Below are positions 53,414-63,900 of a stretch of DNA of 64,000 nt, piece after piece. The notes under the pieces were generated by a model. That model was not told where the DNA came from, did not search any database, and was given only the letters and a program-made list of their open reading frames with translations. Numbering within the stretch: the stretch's first letter is position 1; each line of letters starts with the position of its first letter. The stretch lies in NCBI GenBank assembly GCA_964547995.1, contig CAZJRB010000011.1, positions 41,194 to 105,193 of the forward strand, in the 5' to 3' direction. The translations under genes and the position numbers were made by a program. The stretch is from CAZJRB01 sp964547995 (GTDB lineage: Bacteria; Planctomycetota; Planctomycetia; Pirellulales; Thermoguttaceae).

Positions 53414-54964
53414 TCATTGCTCTTGCGTATGGGTCGATATTTCGTCCGGGTACGGCACCGGCTTGCCGGTCTCCTTGACGATGGTCATTTGCCCGCCGGC
53501 CTCGCGGAGATGGTCGCCCAGGATCTTTGCCAGTTCCTTCACCTTCTCCGGATTGTCTTGTGCCAGGTTTCTCTTCTCGCCGATGTCTTCGGCAACGTTG
53601 AACAACTCCAGCCTCGTGCCGGGGTGGTGATAGACCAACTTGAAGTCGCCGCGGCGAACGGCGCTGAACGGTTCCTGCTTTCTGTAGAAATGCGGGGAAT
53701 GCCAGAAGATGGGCCTTTCTTTCGACAAGCCGCTCTCGCCCTTCAGCAGCGGCACGAAGCTTCGGCCGTCGACCTTTCCGCCGTACTGCTCGTAGTCCTC
53801 GACCCCGGCCATTTCCAGGAACGTCGGGAAGATATCTTCGATCATCACGTAATCATCCCTGCAAACGGAGCCGGGGCGAGTGACGCCCGGCCACTTGACG
53901 ATCATCGGCACCCGGGGGCCGCCCTCATAGGGCTGGTGCTTGGCGCCCCGCAACGGCTTGTTGAGCGGCGTCATCAGCTCCGCGCCGTTGTCGGACATGA
54001 ACACGACGATCGTATTGTCCTCGACGCCGAGCTTCTTCAGGTGCTCCATCAGATCTCCCAGCGACGCGTCCATTCCCTCGATCATCGAGGCGTAGTCTTC
54101 ATAGCGGGTTCTTATCTTTGCAGGCTTTGGCTTGAGGCCCTCCTTATTGGTCCGGTACCTGCCGATAAACCGGTTGTGCGGTTCCCAGGGACCGTGAACG
54201 GCGTAATGCGACATGTAGAGGTAGAACGGCTTTCGGTCCGCCACCGCCGCGTCCAACTGCTTTTTGGCTTCGATGGTCAGCGCGTCGGTGAGATGAATGT
54301 CCTTGCCGTGGTACTTCTCCAACCCGGGCACGTCGACAATCGAGCCGCCCTTGCGGGCAAAATTCTTGGTGCCCTGATAACTGCCGGGGGCGCCGGCGCA
54401 GTGTCCGGCGATGTTCACGTCGAACCCGAGCGTGCGGGGGTCCTCCGACGGCGTCTCATCGGCGGCGAAGTGGGCCTTGCCGACGTGGATCGTCTTGTAG
54501 CTCGCCGTTCGCAGCAACTCCGGCAGCGTCTCCGCCACCAGCGTTCGCCCCACGCCCGGCTTCCGGCTCATCCCGTTGCAGTTCCACTCGGGAAAACCCA
54601 GCGTGGGATGCTCCTTGTCGGGCGATCGGTCCTTGAACAACGTCCAGTTGGTCACCTTGTGCCGCGCGGCATTCATGCCGGTCATCAGGCTGATCCGCGA
54701 CGGGGAGCAGACCGCGCAGGCGTAAGCCTGGGTGAACTTCATGCCCCCCCGGGCAAGCTTCTCCATGTTCGGCGTATGATACGTGTCGTTCAGGCCGGTT
54801 CGCCGCGTCCAGAACGGCTCCGAGGTGTTCTGCCAGCCCATGTCGTCGACGAAGAAGAAGACGATATTGGGCTTCTCGCCCGAAGCAGGCTCCTTCGATT
54901 CTGTCCGTGCAACCGCAGTCGTGATGACTATAAGGGAAGAAATACTGCAGATCAAAGTCTTCAT
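53414..54964 (-). CDS. Secreted formylglycine-dependent sulfatase (S1 family), second copy
   Basis: About 516 residues from ATG 54962-54964, with a strong AGGAGG site. After the signal MKTLICSISSLIVITTAVAR, the fold begins KPNIVFFFVDDMGWQNTSEP. The formylglycine site is C86-S-P-S-R followed by ISLMTG. HVGKAHFA, YMSHYAVHGPWEPHNRF and IVVFMSDNGAE give the other metal and sulfate contacts. The closing region RRGDFKLVYHHPGTRLELFNVAEDIGEKRNLA is typical of arylsulfatases. It differs strongly from the sulfatase at 32167-33978, so the two likely remove sulfate from different positions. It lies between two methyltransferase-propeller genes with gaps of 65 and 20 nt. Confidence 0.93.
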   Translation of the reverse strand: MKTLICSISSLIVITTAVARTESKEPASGEKPNIVFFFVDDMGWQNTSEPFWTRRTGLNDTYHTPNMEKLARGGMKFTQAYACAVCSPSRISLMTGMNAARHKVTNWTLFKDRSPDKEHPTLGFPEWNCNGMSRKPGVGRTLVAETLPELLRTASYKTIHVGKAHFAADETPSEDPRTLGFDVNIAGHCAGAPGSYQGTKNFARKGGSIVDVPGLEKYHGKDIHLTDALTIEAKKQLDAAVADRKPFYLYMSHYAVHGPWEPHNRFIGRYRTNKEGLKPKPAKIRTRYEDYASMIEGMDASLGDLMEHLKKLGVEDNTIVVFMSDNGAELMTPLNKPLRGAKHQPYEGGPRVPMIVKWPGVTRPGSVCRDDYVMIEDIFPTFLEMAGVEDYEQYGGKVDGRSFVPLLKGESGLSKERPIFWHSPHFYRKQEPFSAVRRGDFKLVYHHPGTRLELFNVAEDIGEKRNLAQDNPEKVKELAKILGDHLREAGGQMTIVKETGKPVPYPDEISTHTQEQ

Positions 54965-54984
54965 TCTTGTCCTCCTGCGGTTCT

Positions 54985-57900
54985 TCAATCTTGTTTCACG
55001 TCATTTCCCAGGCAGACGACCGTTCCACCCTTCAGCGACAGGTAGAGACGTCCTCGGGCGGACGCCATACCGTCGAAAACGGGCGCCGCCGGCAGATCGA
55101 GTTCGCTCATGATGGCTCCGTCTTCCACGGCAACCGCCACGACTTTTGCGCCTTTTTCACCCCGATAAGAGGCAAAGGCATCGTCACTGCTGTTACCAAG
55201 GTTTGGTTGTCCTGCGAAAAAGACCCTTTCCGGAGTCAGCACCATGGCGCGTGCGCGCACCGGCGACTCCTGCATCCACACGAACTGCCGGGCGCTGGGC
55301 CTGACTTTCCCCGACCGACCCTTGAGGAAGCGTTTCGGATCAGTTCTCCGGGTTGAGAACATGCAGTATTTCTCCTGGCGCGCCCAGTTGGCGCCTCCAC
55401 CGCGATTACAGTTGCGGTACTGTTGACGGCCGAACCCGAAAACCATCTCGTTGTCGAACGCCAGGATCCGCCCGGCGGGGACGAGGTTCCCGGCCTGGAA
55501 CCATGCCGACCATCCCGACGTGTTCTCCTGCCCGTAAAGCCAGTAGGTCCGGTGCCACCACGAATCGTCCAGCAATCCCGTCGGGCTGTAAAGGTGCGGC
55601 TTTTTCGGCGCGGGTTTCAGGGACCGATCCAAACAGAGCTGGCGCATAAAGAGGTTCTCTCCATCGCTCGACAGCACATCCGACTGGGCGCCGTCCATTT
55701 CAAAACCATCGACCAGTTCCCGGCTTACCCGATGCGTTTTTGGATCGGGCGTGTAGATCGTCGACTCGGCAAGCAGTTCCCCGCTTTTCAGATCGACACG
55801 ACAGATCCGAATCCCGCCGTCGAGGAACGATGAACGCCCTGCCGCAAAAACCACCGTGCCGTCCTGGACCAGGACGCTGCCGTTGACCGGCCACAGGGAT
55901 TCCAGATGGCCGCACGCGACGGTGCGCTGGTCCTTCGGCGCCGCGCGGAACCGCCACACAAGCCTTCCGTCCGCCGCCTGCAGGCAATAAACGTACCCGT
56001 TGCGGCATCCGAAGACCGTCCTCCCATCGGCAATCGTCGGTGGCGAATCGACCCGTCCGCCCGCCGTGAACGTCCAAAGCGGTTTACCGGTTTCCGCATC
56101 GAGCGCATGGACGGCGTGAGCGTCGCCCGCAACGAAGCACCTGCCGCCGGCGATCGTCAAGGCCGTGAGGTGTCCTCCGAGGTCGGTCTTCCACGATTGT
56201 TTCAGATCGACGGGCACCTTGCAGGGCGTTCTGCCGCTGCGCGAGGCATCGTGGCGATAGGTGGGCCAATCGGATTCGTGGTTTGCCGTTGCGTTGCTTT
56301 CAATAGTACCGTAGGCCGGTCCGCGCTGAAGCGGTTCCCCCGTTCCCTGTGGTTCCGCATCTTCGTGACGCCGCGGCCGAAGCGCATTGAAGCCGTCGAT
56401 CTTGGCCGTCAGGTAACAGGCGCAAGCATGCGGCGGAACGTATAACAGCCCGTTGGCCGGCAGGATGCCGTACTGACACGTCCCGCGAACCCAGTGGCTC
56501 GGATAGATCTCTCCGGTTTCCACGTCGAGGAATTCCACGCCGGCGCGCCCCAGAATCAGCCATTTGGAGGCCCCCTTGTTCCGGTAGCAGCGATGATGGG
56601 GCATGCCGACATTGAAGGTCTCCGAATCCGGCTTTCGGGTGCGTGCGATCTTCCCCGTCTTCGGATCCAATCCCTCCGTAATGCCGGGCTGGTTCCACAA
56701 CAGGAGTTTGCCAGTCCAAACCAGCCCGTCGGCCACCAGAACATCGGGCGAGATGGCGCAGTTGTTCTCCGACGTTCCTTTCCAGAGTGTCTCGCCGGTC
56801 GCCGCATCCAGTCCGGCCATCATGCCCGGACTGTTCTTCGTTTTCTTTCTCGGATCGACGCCGTCGGCCCAAAGGATCGTGTTGCCGTATCCCACGAGCG
56901 TTGGAGGTTGCGCCCGGAACCTGGAAAGCGGTTCCGATCGCCAAAGCTCTTTTCCGTCCTCCATTGCGACCGCCACCACGCAATTCCCTTCCTGGTAGAA
57001 AGCCCTTCGGCCGAGGGCCCCGAGGGTGGTGTGGCAGAGGGCCCGAACCTCCTTTTCCCAAACGGTTTGGCCCGAGACGGGATCGAGGGCCATCAATTTC
57101 CTGGAAACGCTATTGCCCTTGTCCTTCCGTTTCCTTCCGCTATTGCCCAAATCCTGGCCGGTATGGCCGACATAGACCAGCAGCAGTTTGCCGGTATGAA
57201 TGATCTCGTCGGCGCCTTCCGTATCGTCGAACGTCTTCAGGGTTTTGCCCGTGGCCGCGTCCAGCATTTCTACCGGACCGCCCAAGGAGAGTGTGACATA
57301 GACGCGATCATCCACCGCCACCAGCCGGCGCGGAAGATGGGCCGGCCCGGCCCGGAACAGGTGGAGGTGCCACTCCCACTTTCCCATCTCGCGCCGCCAG
57401 AGGGTGATGCCGTTGAAGGCATCGCGAGCCACGAGAACCCATTTCGGCGGGAACGCGACCGATTCGGTCGGGCCACGATCCTCAATCGAGAAGATTCTTC
57501 CGTCGGCGACCACCGCGGCGCTGATGCTCGCCAACTGCTCGTGGCTTCGTGAGAACCTCGGCGCGGCGACCCATTGCAGGCCGCCGGGAGGGCCGACCAG
57601 GCGATCCCTGGAAACGGCGTTGTTGGACGCGTCGTAAAGGTAGTGGGTCCAGTCATCCATACCTTCGGGGCGAGGCTTGCGGGTTGTGGTCCATGTGCCG
57701 TTCCTCTTTGTGTAGAGCACGCCGCCCGGGGACAGCACGCGCATCGCTTCCTGCTCGGTCGCTAAGAGGTCGTGCCCCGTACAGATCAACAGGTTCACCA
57801 GGTTGTCCACGTATGGGAGGTGTTTGCCGTTCCAGGTGTCCACAGAGATCTTGCCGTACAGTTTCTTTTCCCGCAGGACAGCCCGGGCCCCGGCAATTCG

Positions 57901-58161
57901 TTCCGAGTCCGTATCGAGCGCATGCACCAGGCAGGAGTCGTTGCTTCCGAGTTTCCCCAGCAACTCAGGGTTATCACAGCCAATGCAGACAATCAATCCA
58001 CCAGAAAAGCCTGATGTGCTGAAGATGTCCGAGGTGCTGGGTGCAGCACCCAAGGAATGGTGGTCGATGAAGAGAAAAAGGACGAGTGGAACACAGAGAA
58101 CTCTCGTCACGCTAATCTTCCCGATCTGGCGTCTTGCCATCGTTATGGTTTTCCCGCTCAT
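54985..58161 (-). CDS. Secreted methyltransferase-like domain fused to PQQ-type beta-propeller (copy 2)
   Basis: 1058 residues, same order as the copy at 50157-53348: signal (ISVTRVLCVPLVLFLF), Rossmann domain (~50-155) and propeller. Here motif I is degenerate (GLIVCIGCDNPELLG, lacking the GxGxG loop), while the later parts remain (ALDTDSERIAGARAVL, HLPYVDNLVNLLICTG, EAMRVLSPGGVLYTK). The propeller has WTHYLYDASNNAVSRDRLVG, PVEMLDAATGKTLKTF, WPTYRHDASRSGRTPC, HAVHALDAETGKPLWTFTAGGRVDSPPT and the CAC motif in VPPHACACYLTAKIDGFNAL. Loss of motif I argues against SAM catalysis in this copy. The start with AAGGA upstream is preferred over ATG 58140. Confidence 0.78.
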   Translation of the reverse strand: MSGKTITMARRQIGKISVTRVLCVPLVLFLFIDHHSLGAAPSTSDIFSTSGFSGGLIVCIGCDNPELLGKLGSNDSCLVHALDTDSERIAGARAVLREKKLYGKISVDTWNGKHLPYVDNLVNLLICTGHDLLATEQEAMRVLSPGGVLYTKRNGTWTTTRKPRPEGMDDWTHYLYDASNNAVSRDRLVGPPGGLQWVAAPRFSRSHEQLASISAAVVADGRIFSIEDRGPTESVAFPPKWVLVARDAFNGITLWRREMGKWEWHLHLFRAGPAHLPRRLVAVDDRVYVTLSLGGPVEMLDAATGKTLKTFDDTEGADEIIHTGKLLLVYVGHTGQDLGNSGRKRKDKGNSVSRKLMALDPVSGQTVWEKEVRALCHTTLGALGRRAFYQEGNCVVAVAMEDGKELWRSEPLSRFRAQPPTLVGYGNTILWADGVDPRKKTKNSPGMMAGLDAATGETLWKGTSENNCAISPDVLVADGLVWTGKLLLWNQPGITEGLDPKTGKIARTRKPDSETFNVGMPHHRCYRNKGASKWLILGRAGVEFLDVETGEIYPSHWVRGTCQYGILPANGLLYVPPHACACYLTAKIDGFNALRPRRHEDAEPQGTGEPLQRGPAYGTIESNATANHESDWPTYRHDASRSGRTPCKVPVDLKQSWKTDLGGHLTALTIAGGRCFVAGDAHAVHALDAETGKPLWTFTAGGRVDSPPTIADGRTVFGCRNGYVYCLQAADGRLVWRFRAAPKDQRTVACGHLESLWPVNGSVLVQDGTVVFAAGRSSFLDGGIRICRVDLKSGELLAESTIYTPDPKTHRVSRELVDGFEMDGAQSDVLSSDGENLFMRQLCLDRSLKPAPKKPHLYSPTGLLDDSWWHRTYWLYGQENTSGWSAWFQAGNLVPAGRILAFDNEMVFGFGRQQYRNCNRGGGANWARQEKYCMFSTRRTDPKRFLKGRSGKVRPSARQFVWMQESPVRARAMVLTPERVFFAGQPNLGNSSDDAFASYRGEKGAKVVAVAVEDGAIMSELDLPAAPVFDGMASARGRLYLSLKGGTVVCLGNDVKQD

Positions 58162-58296
58162 GATCTAATCCTTGTCCTTCCGAGTTCTTGTTCTATTCGT
58201 TCGAGTGCCAAGACCTTGCCTGCTGTGCCACCGACGTCCAGCCCGTAACGATATTCCTCTGCTATTGTCGGTCTTAGCTTGAAGAGCGAGTTACTG

Positions 58297-60501
58297 TCAC
58301 TTAACAAAATGAAAGCTCAGGTTTCTGAAGTTCCTCGTCCCGCCTGCTTCCCGCTTCTCATTCACAGCGGACAAAGTCAGCAGGATGTCGCCCTCGCCGT
58401 CGTAGTCGAATTCTAGCGTCTGGACGCCCTGGTCGGACGGTTTGAAACACCTGTCGGCAAGCTGTGTGAGTTGCGCATTGCCTTTGACCGTCACTTCGGC
58501 GTTCTTTCCGCGCAGTTTGTCATCCCCCAGAACGACCTCGACCGCGTCTTCGTCGTTGTCGCCCAGCACACACTGGTAGAGGGTGACGAAGAAGTATTTT
58601 TCGCCTTCCTCGAGGAGGCCGGCGGCTTTCAGCTTCTCCGCCCTTTTGGCGCGTCTGTTTTGGATATTGCGTCCCCGGCCCGTCGGTTCCGGTTTCTCGA
58701 CGTCGGAGAGGTCGATGGTAAAGCGGACCCTGCCGGCCTTGCCGCCAAAGCGTTTGCCGTCGAGGACAAAGGCGATTCCACGCAGGGTCCCGGTGGCGAA
58801 CTTGTAGGAATTCGCACCCAGAGAGCCCGCGACATCGTAGCAGGAGTACGGAGTAGTGTAGGTAAAAGGAAAATGTCCGCTCCGGATATACCAGGTGTCT
58901 TTAGGCATGCTCTTGTCGAAGACAAGCTTGTCGCCGACGGCCAGCCACGGAATGTCGGGTTGGAATTTGAAGCCTTCGTGCCAGACATAACCATTTTCCA
59001 GGACGGGGATGGTGTAGACCGCGGTGTCGTCACCATCGGCGTCAGAAGCCTTGACGGTGAGCTTCTGCGTCTGCCCGGCATCGGCGGCGCCCGGGGTGCC
59101 GGAAAACGTGCCGTCCTTGCGAACCTCGAGCCATGCGGGTCCGTCGACCTTGGAAAAGGTCACCGTCTCATTGTTCGGTTCGGACAAATCCGACGATTCG
59201 GGTTTGCGGAAGTGATACAACACGCGGTCTTCGTAAGGCTGACCGGGCACGGCCGCCTTGCGCGAATACGCATCTTGCTTGAACTTGGGCGGGCCGGCCG
59301 GGGCGGCGAGAATACGGAAGTTGCTGCGGTTTGCATGGCCGCTCTTGTCCGCGACCGTGATGGGAAATGTGGTTTCCCCTTCCGCCGGCGGCGTGCCGGA
59401 AAGGACGCCGTCACGGTCCAGCTTGACCCACTCGGGCAGATTCTCGGCGGTGAAGCTGAGTTTGTCTTTCGAGATGTCGCAGGCAGCCGTCTTCAGGTCG
59501 AAAGTGAACTTCCTGCCCGGAACGGCGACCATCTGCACGGGGTCGGCCTTGAAGGCGGGGCGATCGAGAATCAGATCAACATAGCGGTGCGCCAAGGTCG
59601 TGTAGCCCGAACGGTTGAAATGCGTATTGTCGGTTTTGACCCCCTGGATTTCTCCGGTCAGCTTGCCGTTCTCATCGACCAGTTTCCGCTTGTGTCCTTC
59701 GAGATGGCTGGCGCCGGTTGACTGGACATGTGCGGCCTTGTTGAGAACATCGATATGGGCGAGCACATTGCCTGTTGTGACCTGAGCTTCGTAGGCACCC
59801 CGGAGATCCTTCGCTTCCGGATCGGTCGGCGGGCCCGGGGGAATGCAGTAGGGGTTGGAGAAGGCCCATTTGGGATTGAACGCGCCGGTGACGAAGGGCA
59901 ACTCCGGATCGCCCACATACCCGCGCACGTCCCGGACCAGGCCGTGGAGTTTTTGGGCATAGGCTTCGCGTTCTTCGAGGCGGTTGTCCGATTCACCCTG
60001 GTGCCAGATGAAGCCCTTGACGGTGCCGTGCTTGGGCAGGCCGGCCGTTCCCCCGGGATGCATGGTGCCGCCCTTGACGAAGAAGTTGATCGCCTTGCCG
60101 CCGAAGGCCGTGACATAGATGCCGACCTTGACTTCCGGATCGTTGATCTCCTCCAGGTACTTCTGCGCAAACGGCAAGGGAATCGAAAAACTGGTTTTGA
60201 CGTGCCGGGTCGTGGGGTGTGCCGCCGGGGCCCATCCGCCGCGTTTGTATTGCAGCACGCGCGGGACCGGCTTGGTCAGCGGATCGTAGTTGCCCTCATC
60301 GTCGTAGAGATGGCTTCCGTTGAAACCGCCGGCCATGTTGGACTGCCCGGCAAAGATGAAGATATGGAACTTCGACTTGTCCTTGGGAATCTGCCAGTCC
60401 TTGCCCAAAGCCTCCTTCGCTTCTTCCGCACTTTCGGCTTCTTTGGCTCCCAGGCAGACGGTGGCCGCGATGATTGCCAAGAGGGTGATTGCATTCTTCA
60501 T
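58297..60501 (-). CDS. Secreted SASA-domain esterase with Ig-like repeats and C-terminal beta domain
   Basis: 734 residues, signal MKNAITLLAIIAATVCLGA. The catalytic domain (~45-320) shows IFIFAGQSNMAGG (Ser54), FIWHQGESDN (166-172) and KTDNTHFNRSGY for Asp/His. Two putative-Ig (cadherin-like) domains follow at ~330-520, each with the 'p.WL..d..G..sGTP' signature (LPEWVKLDRDGVLSGTPPAEGETTFPITVADKSG; GPAWLEVRKDGTFSGTPGAADAG). The last ~200 residues are an unrecognised beta-rich region. It is likely an O-acetyl esterase with binding or spacer modules. Its N-terminus is the best match to the deleted esterase remnant at 37504-37774. Confidence 0.88.
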   Translation of the reverse strand: MKNAITLLAIIAATVCLGAKEAESAEEAKEALGKDWQIPKDKSKFHIFIFAGQSNMAGGFNGSHLYDDEGNYDPLTKPVPRVLQYKRGGWAPAAHPTTRHVKTSFSIPLPFAQKYLEEINDPEVKVGIYVTAFGGKAINFFVKGGTMHPGGTAGLPKHGTVKGFIWHQGESDNRLEEREAYAQKLHGLVRDVRGYVGDPELPFVTGAFNPKWAFSNPYCIPPGPPTDPEAKDLRGAYEAQVTTGNVLAHIDVLNKAAHVQSTGASHLEGHKRKLVDENGKLTGEIQGVKTDNTHFNRSGYTTLAHRYVDLILDRPAFKADPVQMVAVPGRKFTFDLKTAACDISKDKLSFTAENLPEWVKLDRDGVLSGTPPAEGETTFPITVADKSGHANRSNFRILAAPAGPPKFKQDAYSRKAAVPGQPYEDRVLYHFRKPESSDLSEPNNETVTFSKVDGPAWLEVRKDGTFSGTPGAADAGQTQKLTVKASDADGDDTAVYTIPVLENGYVWHEGFKFQPDIPWLAVGDKLVFDKSMPKDTWYIRSGHFPFTYTTPYSCYDVAGSLGANSYKFATGTLRGIAFVLDGKRFGGKAGRVRFTIDLSDVEKPEPTGRGRNIQNRRAKRAEKLKAAGLLEEGEKYFFVTLYQCVLGDNDEDAVEVVLGDDKLRGKNAEVTVKGNAQLTQLADRCFKPSDQGVQTLEFDYDGEGDILLTLSAVNEKREAGGTRNFRNLSFHFVK

Positions 60502-60514
60502 GGTTTTCGTGCTC

Positions 60515-60812
60515 CTACTTGCTGGTTTTCGTCGGTTGCATCTCCAATCGGGCGTCGAATCGGTAGCTTTGGCCGGCCTTTAGCTTGATGCTTCCCCTGC
60601 GGCCCGGAGTTTCTGATAGAGACACCGTTACGTCCAGCTTTCGGTCGCCTGTTGCCGGTGACCATGCCGTGCTCCCATTCGTGAGCCGGCTTCTCGGACC
60701 AGATCACCCAGCGGCCGGATGCTGCGTTCTTCTCGGACGCGATTAGACTGCTGGCCGCCATGAACATGAGAAGCAACAAATGAATTGACAAGCATAGGCT
60801 ACTGCGATTCAT
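60515..60812 (-). pseudogene. GH95 glycosidase remnant with internal deletion
   Basis: ATG 60810-60812 begins a signal peptide (MNRSSLCLSIHLLLLMFMAASSLIA) and continues SGRWVIWSEKPAHEWEHGMVTGN, the characteristic first strand of GH95 up to the GN of GNGR.GAM. At that point the frame is lost. The next frame reads ATGDRKLDVTVSLSETPGRRGSIKLKAGQSYRFDARL and stops at TAG 60515-60517, which is the C-terminal strand pair of GH95/GH2-type proteins (LKAGQ.Y.f). Some 700 residues are missing between. The junction bases ACCGGCAAC are shared by both readings. It is the second gene in the locus reduced to its two ends. Confidence 0.75.
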
Positions 60813-60916
60813 CTTTCCTCCTCCTCCTTCTTCTTCACGAACACCGTGTATGCTTCACGTTGACGTTGCCCGGAGCAATGCATGTAATGCCCGATGTTTT
60901 TCTCGCGATACCTTTC

Positions 60917-63900
60917 CTATTCAGCAATCAGCTCTATGCCGCAGAGCAGCGGCGGTCGGCCGGAAACTCGCTTGAGCGAAAGCTCGACGGTCGTGCAAGG
61001 ACCGATGCCCTTCACTTCTTTGACAAGGGCTCTGTTCGCCTCGCCTGTTTCTGCAACGATATCGAGGTTTGCGAGAACCGTCCTGCCGTTGATGATTACG
61101 TCGAAGACCCGGTCGCCCTTTTGCAGCGGTTCGGGCTCGACGAAGTGCAACCGCGCGCGGTAGGCCTTTGGTTCGACGCCGAGGATTTTCAGCGCAATCT
61201 GGCCGGTGAGCCCCGACGCGTAGATCCACGGCCGGTCGGTTCCGGCGACGGGCGTGAAATCCGAGTGGGAACGAAATCCGGCGGCCCCGTCGGTGCCCCG
61301 AACCGGCACCGTAATAAAACCCTTGCCCGAGCGGGTGACTTGCGGCCAGGCGAGAAACGGCCCGCCGGTGGTCTCGTCCCAGTGGTCGCCCGGCGCATTG
61401 AGATTCAGCCTCAACCGGTCGAAATTCGCGGGCCGTCCCTCGATTTTGGCGGCGCCCTTCCATGCGGAGCCGGTCCCCTGCGCCAGTTCGGGGCCTCGGA
61501 GACAGATCCCCCAGCTCTCGTGCCGCTCGACCGGGATCAGGGCCATCGAGGTCTTGTAGTTGAACGAGCAGACGCATGTGCTGGAGCCTTCGGGCGCGAG
61601 CAGGACGCCGCCGGCCGGCAGCATGCCGACCCAGCAGCTCGTCCGCTTCTCGTGGAGCCAGTAACAGGGCGAATCCTCGGCGAGCGACTTGAAGCCCAAG
61701 GCCGTGGACCGGTAGGCGACGAGATGTTTTGCCGCGGAGAGATGGCCGCAGAAGTTCTGTCCGCTGAGTCGGAACGGCGCGGGCTTCCCGGTCAGCGGGT
61801 CGGCACAAGGCAGCTTTTCCTTGCCCGTTTTCAGATCGACGGCCGCCGGCGTGTAGAGCGTATCGCCGACGATAAACAGATGTCGCACGGGCCCGCCCCG
61901 CCTTGTGGTGGCTCGAACCCTGTCGCGCTCCCACAATTTGCGGCCGTCCTGTGCGCTGAAGGCCGAGAGCCCTGAGGTCGAATCCTCGGCGACGTCCGAG
62001 AAATTCGCGCTGGCCACGATAACGCCGTCTTTCAGAAGGAGCGACTTGCGCTGGGGCTTTAGCTTGTCGTACGTCCAGAGTATTTTCCCGTCGGAAAGTC
62101 TCGCCGCTTTCAGCGCCGAAGAGAAACGGCCGGCCGCCGCCTTTCGCCGGTTCCTCTGGTAGGTCAACTCGTCCGTGCGGTCGATGAAGTACAGGCACCG
62201 GTCGTCGCTGACGATGGCCGAGGGCATCACGGTCCGGTCGAGCTTGATTTCCCAGGCTTTTTCGCCGGACGCCTTGTCGTAGGCGAAGATAACGCGGCTT
62301 TGATGCGGCACGGCCAACCCGTTGTGCTTCAGATTCGTGGCGCCGAATCCCAGCGTGCCGATCACGCGATCTCCGGCCATGCCGAGGTATTCCCACACGA
62401 CGCTGGGGTTTCTCAACCGGATCAGGCCGTCCTTCCCTTTTTTAGAAAGCATGCCGTGCAGCGGAACCAGCCCCTCCGTCTCCGCCTTCTGCTCCGGCGA
62501 AAGCGTGTGCGTGTACTCCCGGACGGTCTTGCCCGTCTTTGCGTCCAGCGCGTAGCAGGTGAGCCCCTTCACGCAATAGACGCGGTCGCCGTCGGTGATG
62601 ATGTTTCCGCCGCGAAATGCGGGCGGGAACCGGCCGATGTCCTCGATATGGCGGTTCCACATCTCGCGTCCGGTGTAGGCGTCCACGCCGATGATGTCGT
62701 GCTGTCCCTGGATGAACATATGCCCCTTCGCGAACAGCGGCACCGGCGCCCGCCAGTGGCGCGAAACGATCCGCTCCGGGCCGACGCCGCCCCACCAAAG
62801 CACCCCGAGCGGCAGCCTGACCACCTCGTCGTCGGTCGAAAACGTATTGCCCGGATTGCCGTGCGCCCGGGTCCACTCGCCCGCACCGGGCAGCGGGCCT
62901 CGCCGCACGACCGTGCCGAACGAGCCGCCGGCCGTCTCCTCTGCCGGGATTCCCGCGGCGGCCAGCTTGCTTCTCGATGCGGACCCGGCGGACTTGTCGC
63001 CGAACTCGTACGCAACCCCGCCCCAGGGACGAAGGCTGCGATAAAGCCCCCGAAAGTCGACCCGGCCGGCCGGGCTGCCGAGCCTGCTGCCCCAGAGGAT
63101 GCAGTTGCCCGAATACGGAGCATAGCGAATCTTGTCGAAAGAGCCCTCGTGCAACTGGGCCCGCGTGCCGAGCATCTCGGCCTCGTCAAGCATTGCCCGA
63201 AACTTGCCGCGTTTCGCCGCATCGGGTTCCAGGCAGTAGACCGTGAGTTTGGTCTTCTTCAGCAGGTCGAACAGGAGCGATCCGTCGCCGGCGCCCAGCA
63301 TCAGGCAGTATCCCTCGGCGACCCCAAGCTCGTCGATCACTTTGGAGGAGTCGCTGCCCGTGACGGTCGCGGGCGACACGTTCGGAACCGACGGCCTGTG
63401 GGCAACCATCTTCGTCGAATCGGAATCGCCCTTGCCGAAGCAGTAGAACTTCCCGGAGGTCGTGGTTGCGATGAGGGTGCCGTCCGCAACGGAGAGGCCG
63501 CGAACGGTTCCCTCGACTTTCTTCTCGCAGAGCTTCCTGCCGCTTCGGGCGTCGAGCAGCGTGATCGTCCCGTTGCCCCCGGCGATGACCGTGTCGCCGG
63601 CAATCATGAGCGTGTAGACCCGGCCGGTGTCCGTGGCCCACTTGGCCAAAGGCGTGGGATCGTAGTACTTGGGGCCGCCTTTTTGGCCCTTGCCCTCCGG
63701 ATGGGCCTTGTAGGCGGCGCGCAATTCGTTCGCGTTGATACGGATGACCGGACCGGCGCCGGCCATCACTAAATCATCCTCGATCGCCGCGGCAAGGATT
63801 CTTCCGCCGATCGTCGCGATCTCCGGGTTGCCGGTGCGATAGTTGTACAGGATGATGCCCTCGAAGTTTCTCCCCAGCCGGTATTCCGCGGGTTCGACGT

